A stretch of 8,374 nt of DNA, taken from positions 1 to 8,374 of the forward strand of contig JAUMOL010000028.1 of NCBI GenBank assembly GCA_031295385.1, written 5' to 3'. Both the position numbers and the translations under genes were made by a program. Below the pieces are notes generated by a model. The model saw only the letters and a program-made list of their open reading frames with translations, had not been told where the DNA came from and made no database searches. This DNA comes from Collinsella sp. Its GTDB lineage: Bacteria; Actinomycetota; Coriobacteriia; Coriobacteriales; Coriobacteriaceae. Position 1 is the first letter of the stretch, and every line of letters starts with the position of its first letter. Positions 1 to 5,664 of this stretch are shown piece by piece.

Positions 1-50
1 CCACCACTCCACCCACCATATATCGCAAAACGCCCCAAGCATATGTTCGA

Positions 51-70
51 AAACACAATATGTTGTGTTT
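51..70. repeat. AT-rich 8-bp palindrome
   Basis: Positions 51-58 (AAACACAA) pair perfectly with 63-70 (TTGTGTTT) around a four-base spacer. It could be an operator or part of a bidirectional termination region. It sits 6 bases from the GC-rich hairpin at 76-109. No function can be assigned from sequence alone. Confidence 0.5.
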
Positions 71-75
71 ACAGC

Positions 76-109
76 AACGGCGGGATGCCACCTGTGGCAC
101 CCCGCCGTT
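76..109. repeat. GC-rich hairpin
   Basis: Positions 76-84 (AACGGCGGG) pair perfectly with 101-109 (CCCGCCGTT). Inside, after an A/C mismatch, TGCCAC (86-91) pairs with GTGGCA (94-99). The stem is strong, but neither strand has a T-tract directly after it, so it is not a classical intrinsic terminator. It may help stop or protect transcripts arriving from either side. Confidence 0.55.
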
Positions 110-112
110 CAA

Positions 113-146
113 CCTCAACCTTCAAGTTGACCTTGAGGCGATTTTT
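113..146 (+). terminator. Weak candidate plus-strand terminator
   Basis: CCTCAA (113-118) pairs with TTGAGG (133-138) and is followed on the plus strand by CGATTTTT. An alternative inner pairing (TCAAC with GTTGA) competes. If real, it would end a gene transcribed rightwards from beyond the left edge of the window. The stem is short and AT-rich, so confidence is low. Confidence 0.25.
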
Positions 147-230
147 GCGTCCCTTTACATGCCGTTCACATCGCCCCCAAACTCCCCCACCCACGACACA
201 CACAGCCCACCACCGCGTCGGTGTCTGGCG

Positions 231-296
231 AAAAATGGGACGGGCCCCAGATTGCCCATGCGCGCGCAAAAGCACGCCGCGGCAATCTGGAGCCCG
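231..296 (-). terminator. Probable terminator of the pyrG-xerD transcript
   Basis: CCAGATTGCC (247-256) pairs perfectly with GGCAATCTGG (281-290). After one C/A mismatch the stem extends with CGGGC (241-245) against GCCCG (292-296). A smaller inner stem is possible around an AAAA loop (TTTT on the minus strand). On the minus strand the stem is followed by TCCCA and then TTTTT (235-231). The T-tract starts about six bases late, so termination may be weaker than usual, but position and orientation fit the end of xerD about 40 bases upstream. Confidence 0.5.
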
Positions 297-333
297 CCCC
301 CAAATACCTATAAATATGCAGGTCAGCGATGTG

Positions 334-1275
334 TTAACGATGCGCCAGCGGGTGCGCCGCCAGATAGACCTCGGTCAGTTGCGTACGATCGACATGCGTG
401 TAGACCTGCGTGGTCGATATATCGGCATGTCCCAAGATCTCCTGTAGCACACGGAGGTCTGCGCCGCCCGCAAGCATATGGGTGGCAAAGGAGTGACGCA
501 GCGTATGGGGATGGAGCCCCACCAGTCCCACCTGGCGCCCGTAGCGCTCACAGATGGCATGGATGCCCTGGCGCGACAGACGGCGGCCGTTCTTATTTAA
601 AAAGACCGCCGAGGTCTCGGTTCCGCGGGCATGGGCCGCCAAGCGAGAACGCCCCTCAGTTACATAAAGCGTCAGAGCTCGCGCCGCGCTTCCTACCAGC
701 GGGGACAGGCGTTCCTTTGAGCCCTTACCGCGAACGAGCACAAAGCCATCGTCGATATGGATATCGCCCACATCGAGCCCCACCAACTCGCTCACACGCA
801 AACCGCATCCGTAGAGCACTTCCAAGATGGCATGGTCGCGCAAGCCCATCTCGCCCTCGGGGAAGTCTTGATCGAGCAGCGCCGAGACATCCTCCACCGA
901 TAGATACTCCGGCAAACGCTCAGCCTTTTTAGGCAGGCGCAACGCCGCCGTTGGATTTTGGGCCACAGCCCCATCGCGCACCAAAAAGGCATGCAGGCCC
1001 TTCACGGCCGCAAGCGCACGCTCCACCGAGGCATCCGAATAGCCCCCATCGCGACGGTCGGCGACAAAGCCCTCCACGACCTGACGGGTCACCTCTTCAA
1101 AGGACACAATACCCGCCCGCTCCAGATAGGCGCAGTACGTCGTCAGGTCACGACGATAGGCCGCAATCGTGTTGCGCGCCAAACCCCGCTCGACCGCGAG
1201 GTAATCGAGATACTCCCCCGCCGCCACGGCGAGCGACGAGGGAGTAGCTTCGGTATGTTCCTTATTCGCCGGCAC
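334..1275 (-). CDS. xerD: Site-specific tyrosine recombinase XerD
   Basis: Tyrosine recombinase of 313 residues, the usual length for Xer proteins. With XerC, this family resolves chromosome dimers at dif next to the divisome. The N-terminal SAM-like core-binding domain spans about residues 15-105 (for example ERGLARNTIAAYRRDL). The catalytic domain, about 120-305, carries the full set of active-site residues: R160 in GCGLRVSEL, K184 in RGKGSKER, H257 and R260 in HTLRHSFATHML, H283 in LGHADISTT and the nucleophile Y292 in VYTHVD. I chose the GTG start at 1275 because a longer open frame would overlap 150 bases of pyrG with non-homologous sequence. No clear ribosome binding site precedes this GTG; it begins 2 bases after the pyrG stop, so translational coupling is likely. 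XerD rather than XerC is inferred from overall similarity and the pyrG-linked position. No dif-like site was recognised in the window. Confidence 0.92.
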   Translation of the reverse strand: MPANKEHTEATPSSLAVAAGEYLDYLAVERGLARNTIAAYRRDLTTYCAYLERAGIVSFEEVTRQVVEGFVADRRDGGYSDASVERALAAVKGLHAFLVRDGAVAQNPTAALRLPKKAERLPEYLSVEDVSALLDQDFPEGEMGLRDHAILEVLYGCGLRVSELVGLDVGDIHIDDGFVLVRGKGSKERLSPLVGSAARALTLYVTEGRSRLAAHARGTETSAVFLNKNGRRLSRQGIHAICERYGRQVGLVGLHPHTLRHSFATHMLAGGADLRVLQEILGHADISTTQVYTHVDRTQLTEVYLAAHPLAHR

Positions 1276-1277
1276 CC

Positions 1278-2939
1278 TTAGTCCGTAGCGAGGTTCATGG
1301 GCGTCACCTGCAGACGGTCGACACCCTCGTGCTGGCCGATCGAAGCGCGCACGAACTCGCGGAACAGCGGCTGCGGGTTGGTCGGGCGGCTCTTGAACTC
1401 GGGATGAGCCTGGGTTGCCACATACCACGGATGCACGTCGCGCGGCAGCTCGACCATCTCGACCAGGCGCTCGTCGGGCGACAGGCCCGAGATAACCAAA
1501 CCGGCGTCCTCGAGCTGGTCGCGGAAGGCGTTGTTGAACTCAAAGCGATGACGGTGACGCTCGTAGACGAGTTCCTCGCCATATGCCTCGCGAGCGAGGG
1601 TATCGGCGGCGAGCTTGCACGGATAGGCGCCCAGGCGCATGGTGCCGCCCTTCTCGGTCACGTCCTCCTGCGAGCTCATCAGATCGATGACGCTATACGG
1701 GCCATCCGGATCGAACTCGGAGGAGCTGGCGCCGGCAAGGCCGACGACGTTGCGCGCAAATTCGCACACGGCCACCTGCATACCCAGGCAAATGCCCAGA
1801 TACGGAATCTTGTGCTCACGGGCAAACTCGGCCGCGAGGATCTTGCCCTCCAGGGCGCGCTTGCCAAAGCCGCCGGGGACCAGGATGCCCGAGGCGTCGC
1901 CCAGAACCTCGGAGACATTCTGCTCGTCGAGGCTCTCGCCGTCGACCAGCTGGACGTCCACATGGCGATCGTAGAAGACGCCCGCATGGTGCAGGGCCTC
2001 GATAACCGACAGGTACGCATCGGGCAGCTGCGTGTACTTGCCCACGACGGCGATCTTCACCTTGTCGGCGTGATGGTTGGCGTGGTTCTGTTTGCGCAGG
2101 AACTCGTTCCACTCGCTCATGTCGCGCTCACGCGGGTCCAGACCCAGGCGCTCGCAAATGCGCAGGTCAAAATCCTGCTCGGCAAGCAGCTGCGGAACAT
2201 CGTAAATGCTCGCGCAGTCCTCGTTGGTAAAGACACAATCGGTGTCGACGTCGCAGAAGCTTGCGATCTTTCCGCGGATAGCGTCATCGATATGGTGGTC
2301 GGAGCGCAGCACGATGATATCGGGCTGGATGCCAAAGCTGCGGAGCTCCTTGACGGAATGCTGCGTGGGCTTGGTCTTGACCTCGTGGGCGGCGGCGATA
2401 TAGGGAACGAGCGACACGTGGATATAGCAGACGTTCTCGGGGCCGGCCTCCTTGCGGTACTGACGGATGGCCTCGACAAACGGTTGGGACTCGATGTCGC
2501 CGATCGTGCCGCCCAGCTCGGTGATGACTACATCGGAGCCGGTCTGCTCCTCGATGCGGCGGAACTTGTCCTTAATGGCATTGGTGACGTGAGGAATCAC
2601 CTGCACGGTACCGCCCAAAAAGTCGCCGCGACGCTCGCGGGCGATCAAGCTCTTATAGATGGCGCCGGTCGTAAAGTTGGAATCGCGGGTCAGGTTCTCA
2701 TCAATAAAGCGCTCGTAATGACCCAGGTCCAGGTCGGACTCGTAACCATCCTCGGTAACGAAGACCTCACCATGCTGGAAGGGGCTCATGGTACCGGGGT
2801 CGACGTTCAGATACGGATCGGCCTTCTGCATCGTTACTTTGTAGCCACGCGACTTGAGCAGACGGCCCAGCGAGGCCGCGGTGATACCCTTGCCCAGAGA
2901 CGAAACCACGCCACCGGTTACGAACACATGCTTGGTCAT
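1278..2939 (-). CDS. pyrG: CTP synthase
   Basis: Makes CTP from UTP, ATP and glutamine in the cytoplasm, the last step of pyrimidine nucleotide synthesis. The 553 residues match the family length (about 530-560). The N-terminal synthetase domain (about 1-265) opens with VFVTGGVVSSLGKG, has the KADPYLNVDPGTMSP stretch, and carries the likely Mg-binding residues D71 (in DLDLGHYERF) and E141 (in TELGGTIGDIES). The C-terminal class I glutamine amidotransferase domain (about 293-535) has the oxyanion stretch VPGGFG, nucleophile C384 in GICLGMQ, the HRHRFEFNN block (462-470) and the H512/E514 pair in AHPEF. The ATG at 2939 follows an AGGT motif at about 8 bases. xerD follows at 2 bases, so the two probably form one transcript. 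The gene appears intact. Confidence 0.98.
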   Translation of the reverse strand: MTKHVFVTGGVVSSLGKGITAASLGRLLKSRGYKVTMQKADPYLNVDPGTMSPFQHGEVFVTEDGYESDLDLGHYERFIDENLTRDSNFTTGAIYKSLIARERRGDFLGGTVQVIPHVTNAIKDKFRRIEEQTGSDVVITELGGTIGDIESQPFVEAIRQYRKEAGPENVCYIHVSLVPYIAAAHEVKTKPTQHSVKELRSFGIQPDIIVLRSDHHIDDAIRGKIASFCDVDTDCVFTNEDCASIYDVPQLLAEQDFDLRICERLGLDPRERDMSEWNEFLRKQNHANHHADKVKIAVVGKYTQLPDAYLSVIEALHHAGVFYDRHVDVQLVDGESLDEQNVSEVLGDASGILVPGGFGKRALEGKILAAEFAREHKIPYLGICLGMQVAVCEFARNVVGLAGASSSEFDPDGPYSVIDLMSSQEDVTEKGGTMRLGAYPCKLAADTLAREAYGEELVYERHRHRFEFNNAFRDQLEDAGLVISGLSPDERLVEMVELPRDVHPWYVATQAHPEFKSRPTNPQPLFREFVRASIGQHEGVDRLQVTPMNLATD

Positions 2940-2957
2940 ATTGAGTTACCTGCGCTT

Positions 2958-2989
2958 CCCGTAGAAGTTGTTTATCCACATCTTACGGG
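2958..2989 (-). promoter_or_regulatory. Leader hairpin of pyrG
   Basis: On the minus strand CCCGTA and TACGGG form a 6-bp stem at the very start of the predicted pyrG leader, between the candidate -10 box and the ribosome binding site. The loop holds about 20 bases. In Firmicutes pyrG can be controlled by CTP-sensitive reiterative transcription at a run of G residues at the transcript start. No such GGG start with a matching terminator is visible here, so any regulatory role is inference. Confidence 0.3.
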
Positions 2990-2997
2990 TCTTCATT

Positions 2998-3026
2998 GTA
3001 ATACTCGCGCCGCGGACCGTTCGCAA
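2998..3026 (-). promoter_or_regulatory. Candidate pyrG promoter
   Basis: On the minus strand TTGCGA (3026-3021) is separated by 17 bases from TATTAC (3003-2998), an acceptable sigma-A-type pair. The start would fall near 2990, giving a leader of about 50 bases before the pyrG ATG. It lies just after the terminator of the preceding gene, so pyrG is expected to have its own promoter. Neither hexamer is perfect. Confidence 0.45.
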
Positions 3027-3060
3027 TTTTTCTCGCGTGAGATTGCATTTCTCAATCTTG

Positions 3061-3093
3061 AAACAAAACGCCGCCCGGTTTCCCAGGCGGCGT
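3061..3093 (-). terminator. Intrinsic terminator of the winged-helix gene
   Basis: ACGCCGCC (3068-3075) pairs perfectly with GGCGGCGT (3086-3093) around a 10-base loop. On the minus strand the stem runs into TTTTGTTTC. It lies 25 bases after the TAG stop of the winged-helix gene, as expected for a Rho-independent terminator, and separates it from pyrG. Confidence 0.85.
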
Positions 3094-3117
3094 CGCTATG
3101 GCAAGGGTTACATGCTG

Positions 3118-3456
3118 CTATCGATCAGCAACCTCGTCCTCAAGCATTTCTTGAACGAGCATGCCGGTACGGACGCCCTCAAGATACCACTCGCCACGTT
3201 CGGTGAGGCAAATGCCATTTGCAAGCTGACCGCCGTCGTCGCTATAACGCGAGACGACATCAATCATGCCTTCGGAATCCAAGCGATCGATTGCGGCGCG
3301 GGCACGATACGGCGAAACCCCCACGCGCTCGGCAAGCGTTTTGCGCGAGAAACCATACGGCCCGCCATTGTCTTCGGTTTGCTGGTCGATCTCCATCAAC
3401 ACCAGCACCTCGACACGCTTCATATCGTTGACACTCGCACGACCCTTGCCCGCCAT
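3118..3456 (-). CDS. Small winged-helix DNA-binding protein
   Basis: A 112-residue protein that looks like a transcription factor made only of a winged-helix domain. Helix 1 is about residues 11-26 (MKRVEVLVLMEIDQQ). A helix-turn-helix follows at about 36-65 (FSRKTLAERVGVSPYRARAAIDRLDSEGMI), then a wing-like strand pair (VVSRYSDDGG...ANGICLTERG) and a C-terminal helix (about 88-110) that may dimerise. I recognise no specific family and see no ligand domain, metal site or membrane segment. The layout resembles MarR/PadR-like winged-helix proteins that read a helix, HTH and wing in that order. A GTG start 54 bases upstream (3510) is possible but has a poor ribosome binding site, while the chosen ATG has an excellent one. 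It has its own terminator and stands alone, so neighbours do not suggest a target. Confidence 0.8.
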   Translation of the reverse strand: MAGKGRASVNDMKRVEVLVLMEIDQQTEDNGGPYGFSRKTLAERVGVSPYRARAAIDRLDSEGMIDVVSRYSDDGGQLANGICLTERGEWYLEGVRTGMLVQEMLEDEVADR

Positions 3457-3461
3457 AGCAG

Positions 3462-3468
3462 CCTCCTC
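3462..3468 (-). promoter_or_regulatory. Ribosome binding site fixing the winged-helix start
   Basis: GAGGAGG on the minus strand, five bases before the ATG at 3456. It is the reason for preferring this start over the upstream GTG at 3510, which has only AGGT directly against it. Confidence 0.8.
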
Positions 3469-3573
3469 AAACCGAGCACGAGCATCTAACGCGCCGTGCG
3501 CGACCGACACACCTCACGATGGCAGGTAATATCCATCATGCGGCATCCCGCTAAGGATGAAACAGTTACGGTT

Positions 3574-3581
3574 ATTGTATA
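3574..3581 (-). promoter_or_regulatory. Possible -10 box for the winged-helix gene
   Basis: TATACAAT on the minus strand contains good -10 matches, but no acceptable -35 hexamer lies 16-18 bases upstream. If used, the leader would be about 110 bases, longer than usual for such a small gene, and would contain a small CATCC/GGATG hairpin (about 3543-3558). Confidence 0.3.
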
Positions 3582-3645
3582 CCGCTCAAATTGTTTCTAG
3601 GCAGGTAAACAGCTATTTTTCGCCGAAATAGGCGCTTTATTGATC

Positions 3646-3678
3646 AAAAAGCCGTACCGGGCGCTAACCCGATACGGC
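3646..3678 (-). terminator. Intrinsic terminator of the DUF1846 gene
   Basis: On the minus strand GCCGTATCGG (3678-3669) pairs with CCGGTACGGC (3660-3651), 10 bp with one T-G wobble and an 8-base loop, followed at once by TTTTTGATC. It starts about 35 bases after the DUF1846 stop codon. This is a textbook Rho-independent terminator. Confidence 0.9.
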
Positions 3679-3712
3679 CAAAATGCAATGCAATTACCGC
3701 GGTGCTTCAAAC

Positions 3713-5194
3713 TTAGCGATGGAAGAAACCGCGGCGCTCAAACTTGGGCTCGCAGCACACGTTGATACCCAGTTTGCGCAGTACCGTCTCGTCCGTCGGC
3801 GAGATAATCACGCTAAAGAAGGCATCGCAACCGCGCAGCTGCTCCAGGCCCGAAAGGACGCGAGCGGCCGTCTCACTCGTGGCCGAGGTGATCGACAGCG
3901 CCATAAGCGTCTCGTCGGTGTGGAGGCGCGGGTTTTTGCTGCCCAGGAAATGCGTCTTGAGCTTGCTGATGGGCTCGATCGCTTCATCGCTAATGACCTC
4001 GAGCTCAAGGTCGACGCCCGAGACATGCTTAAGTGCATTCATGATGAGCGAGCTCGCGGCGCCCAGGCGCGTGGAAGTCTTGCCGGTCACCACGGAGCCA
4101 TCGGGCATGACCATGGCACCCACGGGACCACCCGTCAGCTGCTCCCTGGTGAGGGCCGCCGAGCGCGCCGGTGAGTAGTTCTTATCGATGCCGGCTTTCT
4201 TCATAATAATCTTGAGACGGTCGACTTGCTCATCGCCCACGCCGGTACGGCGCACATTTTCGACCGCGGTAAAGTAGCGGCGGACGATCTCCATCTTGGA
4301 AGCGTCGCGGCAGGCATCGTCATCGGTGATGGCAAAGCCGACCATATTGACGCCCATGTCCGTAGGGCTCTGGTAGGGGCTCTTGCCCAGGATCTTTTCC
4401 ATCAGGGCACGGACTACCGGGAAGGCCTCGACGTCGCGGTTGTAGTTGACCGTGGTCTTGTTGTAGGCCTCAAGGTGGAACGAATCGATGATATTGGCGT
4501 CGTCGAGGTCAGCCGTGGCGGCCTCGTAGGCAATATTGACCGGATGCGTCAGAGGAAGATTCCAGACAGGGAAGGTCTCGAACTTGGCATAGCCGGCGGC
4601 CGTGCCATGCTTGTGCTCGTGATAGAGCTGAGACAGGCAGGTGGCAAGCTTGCCCGAGCCCGGACCGGGGGCAGTGACCACGACGAGCGGTCGGGTGGTC
4701 TCGACAAACTCGTTCTTGCCGTAGCCATCGTCGGACACGATCAGATCGACATCGTGCGGATACCCCTCGATGGGATAGTGCAGCTTGGCGGGAATACCGA
4801 GCGCGTTCAGGCGGTTGCGGAACACATCGGCAGCGGGCTGGCCGGCATACTGGGTGATGACCACAGCCGCGACGGCAAAGCCGTTGCCGCGGAACAGGTC
4901 GACCAGGCGCAGCACATCCTCGTCATAGGTAATACCGAGGTCACCACGAGCCTTGTTTTTCTCGATGTGGTTCGCGTTGATCGCGATGATAACCTCGACA
5001 TCGTCGGCGATGCTCTTGAGCATGCGGAACTTGCTGTCCGGTTCAAAACCCGGCAGCACGCGGCTCGCATGATAGTCATCGAACAGCTTACCGCCAAACT
5101 CCAAATAGAGCTTGCCACCAAACTGCGAGATGCGCTCCTTAATGTGAGCAGCCTGCAGCTCGATATACTTCGCGTTGTCGAAACCCTGGCGCAT
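3713..5194 (-). CDS. DUF1846 (UPF0371) family protein
   Basis: A 493-residue cytoplasmic protein of the DUF1846/UPF0371 family, whose members are about 495-505 residues and have no agreed function. The start (MRQGFDNAKYIELQ...) and stretches such as GGKLYLEFGGKLFDDYHASRVLPGF (27-50) and NIIDSFHLEAYN (234-245) are typical of the family. Residues 175-182 read APGPGSGK, which resembles a phosphate-binding loop and suggests nucleotide or phosphate binding (inference). A second basic/glycine stretch, MPDGSVVTGKTS (363-374), lies in the C-terminal half, which I take to be a separate domain. I chose the ATG at 5194, not the in-frame TTG at 5218: it has GGGAG about six bases ahead, gives the family-like N-terminus, and leaves a leader of about 30 bases after the TATAAT box. 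No signal peptide or membrane helix is visible. The gene stands alone between its own -10 box and terminator, so context gives no pathway. Confidence 0.92.
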   Translation of the reverse strand: MRQGFDNAKYIELQAAHIKERISQFGGKLYLEFGGKLFDDYHASRVLPGFEPDSKFRMLKSIADDVEVIIAINANHIEKNKARGDLGITYDEDVLRLVDLFRGNGFAVAAVVITQYAGQPAADVFRNRLNALGIPAKLHYPIEGYPHDVDLIVSDDGYGKNEFVETTRPLVVVTAPGPGSGKLATCLSQLYHEHKHGTAAGYAKFETFPVWNLPLTHPVNIAYEAATADLDDANIIDSFHLEAYNKTTVNYNRDVEAFPVVRALMEKILGKSPYQSPTDMGVNMVGFAITDDDACRDASKMEIVRRYFTAVENVRRTGVGDEQVDRLKIIMKKAGIDKNYSPARSAALTREQLTGGPVGAMVMPDGSVVTGKTSTRLGAASSLIMNALKHVSGVDLELEVISDEAIEPISKLKTHFLGSKNPRLHTDETLMALSITSATSETAARVLSGLEQLRGCDAFFSVIISPTDETVLRKLGINVCCEPKFERRGFFHR

Positions 5195-5233
5195 GTATGG
5201 CTCCCGTCCCGTTTCCAATTAATGTTCTAGGCG

Positions 5234-5239
5234 ATTATA
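5234..5239 (-). promoter_or_regulatory. -10 box of the DUF1846 gene
   Basis: A perfect TATAAT on the minus strand. Transcription would start near 5227, about 30 bases before the ATG at 5194. No convincing -35 hexamer is present at 16-18 bases (the region is G-rich, GTTGGGGAGGG), so an activator or an atypical -35 may be involved. Confidence 0.55.
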
Positions 5240-5319
5240 ACGGAGCAGACCCTCCCCAACGCCCAAGCAATCAACTGGCACCAACCAAACATCCGTCAAA
5301 CCTCTTGTCGGACATATTT

Positions 5320-5348
5320 GGTGCAAACTAACCTGACCCCATTGCACC
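5320..5348. repeat. REP-like hairpin
   Basis: GGTGCAA (5320-5326) pairs with TTGCACC (5342-5348). On the minus strand the 15-base loop begins TGGGGTCAGGTTAG. A GGGGTCAGGT-type core next to a short palindrome resembles repetitive extragenic palindromes associated with IS200-like (RAYT) transposases in other bacteria. That link comes from memory of the motif; no transposase gene is present here. Confidence 0.4.
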
Positions 5349-5400
5349 GCCCCATTACACCAACAACGGTAACATCGCAGGTGGAGCATAAGTCAGCGAA

Positions 5401-5496
5401 AGCCCGCCAGAGCGAGCAAGGTGACGTGAAAGAGGAGGGCATAGGCCTTTTGGCCATGCCCGACGATTGAACGTCAGATTGCCGCTCTGGCGGGCT
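5401..5496. repeat. 96-base rod-shaped palindromic element
   Basis: The ends are a perfect 14-bp inverted repeat: AGCCCGCCAGAGCG (5401-5414) and CGCTCTGGCGGGCT (5483-5496). Pairing continues inward: GCAA (5416-5419) with TTGC (5479-5482), a 2x2 internal loop, TGACGT (5422-5427) with ACGTCA (5471-5476), a symmetric 9x9 loop, GGGCAT (5437-5442) with ATGCCC (5456-5461), then GGCC (5444-5447) with GGCC (5452-5455) around a TTTT loop. About 34 base pairs fold into one long rod. Neither strand has a strong T-tract after it (the minus strand has TTTCGCTGACTT), so it is a poor terminator. It may be a dispersed palindromic repeat, a small MITE-like element without coding capacity, or a structured RNA. 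Confidence 0.7.
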
Positions 5497-5510
5497 TGCA
5501 GCGTCGAGTG

Positions 5511-5538
5511 GTTCCGGCGTTTGGTAAAACGCCGGAAC
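5511..5538. repeat. Perfect 12-bp hairpin
   Basis: GTTCCGGCGTTT (5511-5522) pairs perfectly with AAACGCCGGAAC (5527-5538) around the four-base loop GGTA. It lies 14 bases from the rod-shaped element and 8 bases from the next hairpin. There is no T-tract on either strand. Confidence 0.65.
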
Positions 5539-5577
5539 ACAAGAGCGCCCCCTCCCGCGCACGGAACGGAAGGGGGC
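5535..5577 (-). terminator. Probable terminator of the YfcC-type gene
   Basis: On the minus strand GCCCCCTTCC (5577-5568) pairs with GGGAGGGGGC (5556-5547), 10 bp with one T-G wobble and an 11-base loop, followed by the T-rich GCTCTTGTGTT. It lies about 100 bases after the carrier stop codon. The T-tract is interrupted, so termination may be partial. Confidence 0.5.
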
Positions 5578-5588
5578 TAAAGGTAGGA

Positions 5589-5620
5589 GTCTACCGGTGG
5601 GTTTACCCCACCGGACAGAC
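5589..5620. repeat. GC-rich hairpin
   Basis: CCGGTGGG (5594-5601) pairs perfectly with CCCACCGG (5607-5614) around TTTAC. A further GTCT (5589-5592) pairs with AGAC (5617-5620). There is no T-tract on either strand. On the minus strand it lies in the 3' untranslated part of the carrier transcript. Confidence 0.6.
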
Positions 5621-5650
5621 GATGACCAGGTGATCCTCTACAGGATCGTC
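5618..5650. repeat. Hairpin with two competing pairings
   Basis: GACGAT (5618-5623) can pair with ATCGTC (5645-5650), and GATCCT (5632-5637) can pair with AGGATC (5642-5647). The two stems share 5645-5647, so they exclude each other in part. It may be a simple folded 3' end or a switching element; nothing further can be said from the sequence. Confidence 0.4.
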
Positions 5651-5664
5651 AAGGTTTCCGTGGG

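Larger units (their letters stand above)
1..333. other. Gene-free left end with inverted repeats
   Basis: No coding region here is convincing. The open frames that cross it run antisense into xerD and have no family character. The stretch lies downstream of the xerD stop and holds a series of inverted repeats: an 8-bp AT-rich palindrome (51-70), a GC-rich hairpin (76-109), a weak hairpin followed by five T residues on the plus strand (113-146), and a long hairpin (241-296). The last two could be terminators facing each other, which would fit a plus-strand gene ending beyond the left edge, but that gene is not visible. Confidence 0.6.

Noticed and set aside
60..932. Plus-strand open frame of 290 codons across the left end and xerD
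   Set aside because: Pro/Arg-rich antisense translation of xerD and of the hairpins downstream, without family character.
1276..1428. N-terminal extension of xerD into pyrG
   Set aside because: It would overlap about 150 bases of pyrG in another frame, and the added residues (Pro/Arg-rich) do not resemble Xer proteins.
1329..3206. Plus-strand open frame of 625 codons opposite pyrG
   Set aside because: It is antisense to an intact, highly conserved CTP synthase and is open because of GC-rich codon bias. Its translation shows no domain and it has no ribosome binding site.
3457..3510. 18-residue N-terminal extension of the winged-helix protein from a GTG
   Set aside because: The GTG lacks a well-spaced ribosome binding site, while GAGGAGG stands five bases before the internal ATG at 3456.
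3611..3640. Small hairpin CGCC/GGCG followed by CTTTATT on the plus strand, considered as a terminator
   Set aside because: The stem is only 4 bp and no plus-strand gene precedes it. The adjacent minus-strand terminator at 3646-3678 explains the region.
5195..5218. TTG start giving eight extra residues on the DUF1846 protein
   Set aside because: TTG has no ribosome binding site and lies only about 10 bases from the predicted transcription start. The ATG at 5194 has GGGAG at good spacing and the family-like N-terminus.
4226..5230. Plus-strand open frame of 334 codons opposite the DUF1846 gene
   Set aside because: Antisense shadow of a clear family protein, with low-complexity hydrophobic/aspartate-rich translation and no start signals.
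5296..5562. Minus-strand open frame of 88 codons in the hairpin-rich gap
   Set aside because: It reads through three palindromes and into the terminator hairpin, has no ribosome binding site, and its sequence is explained by the inverted repeats.
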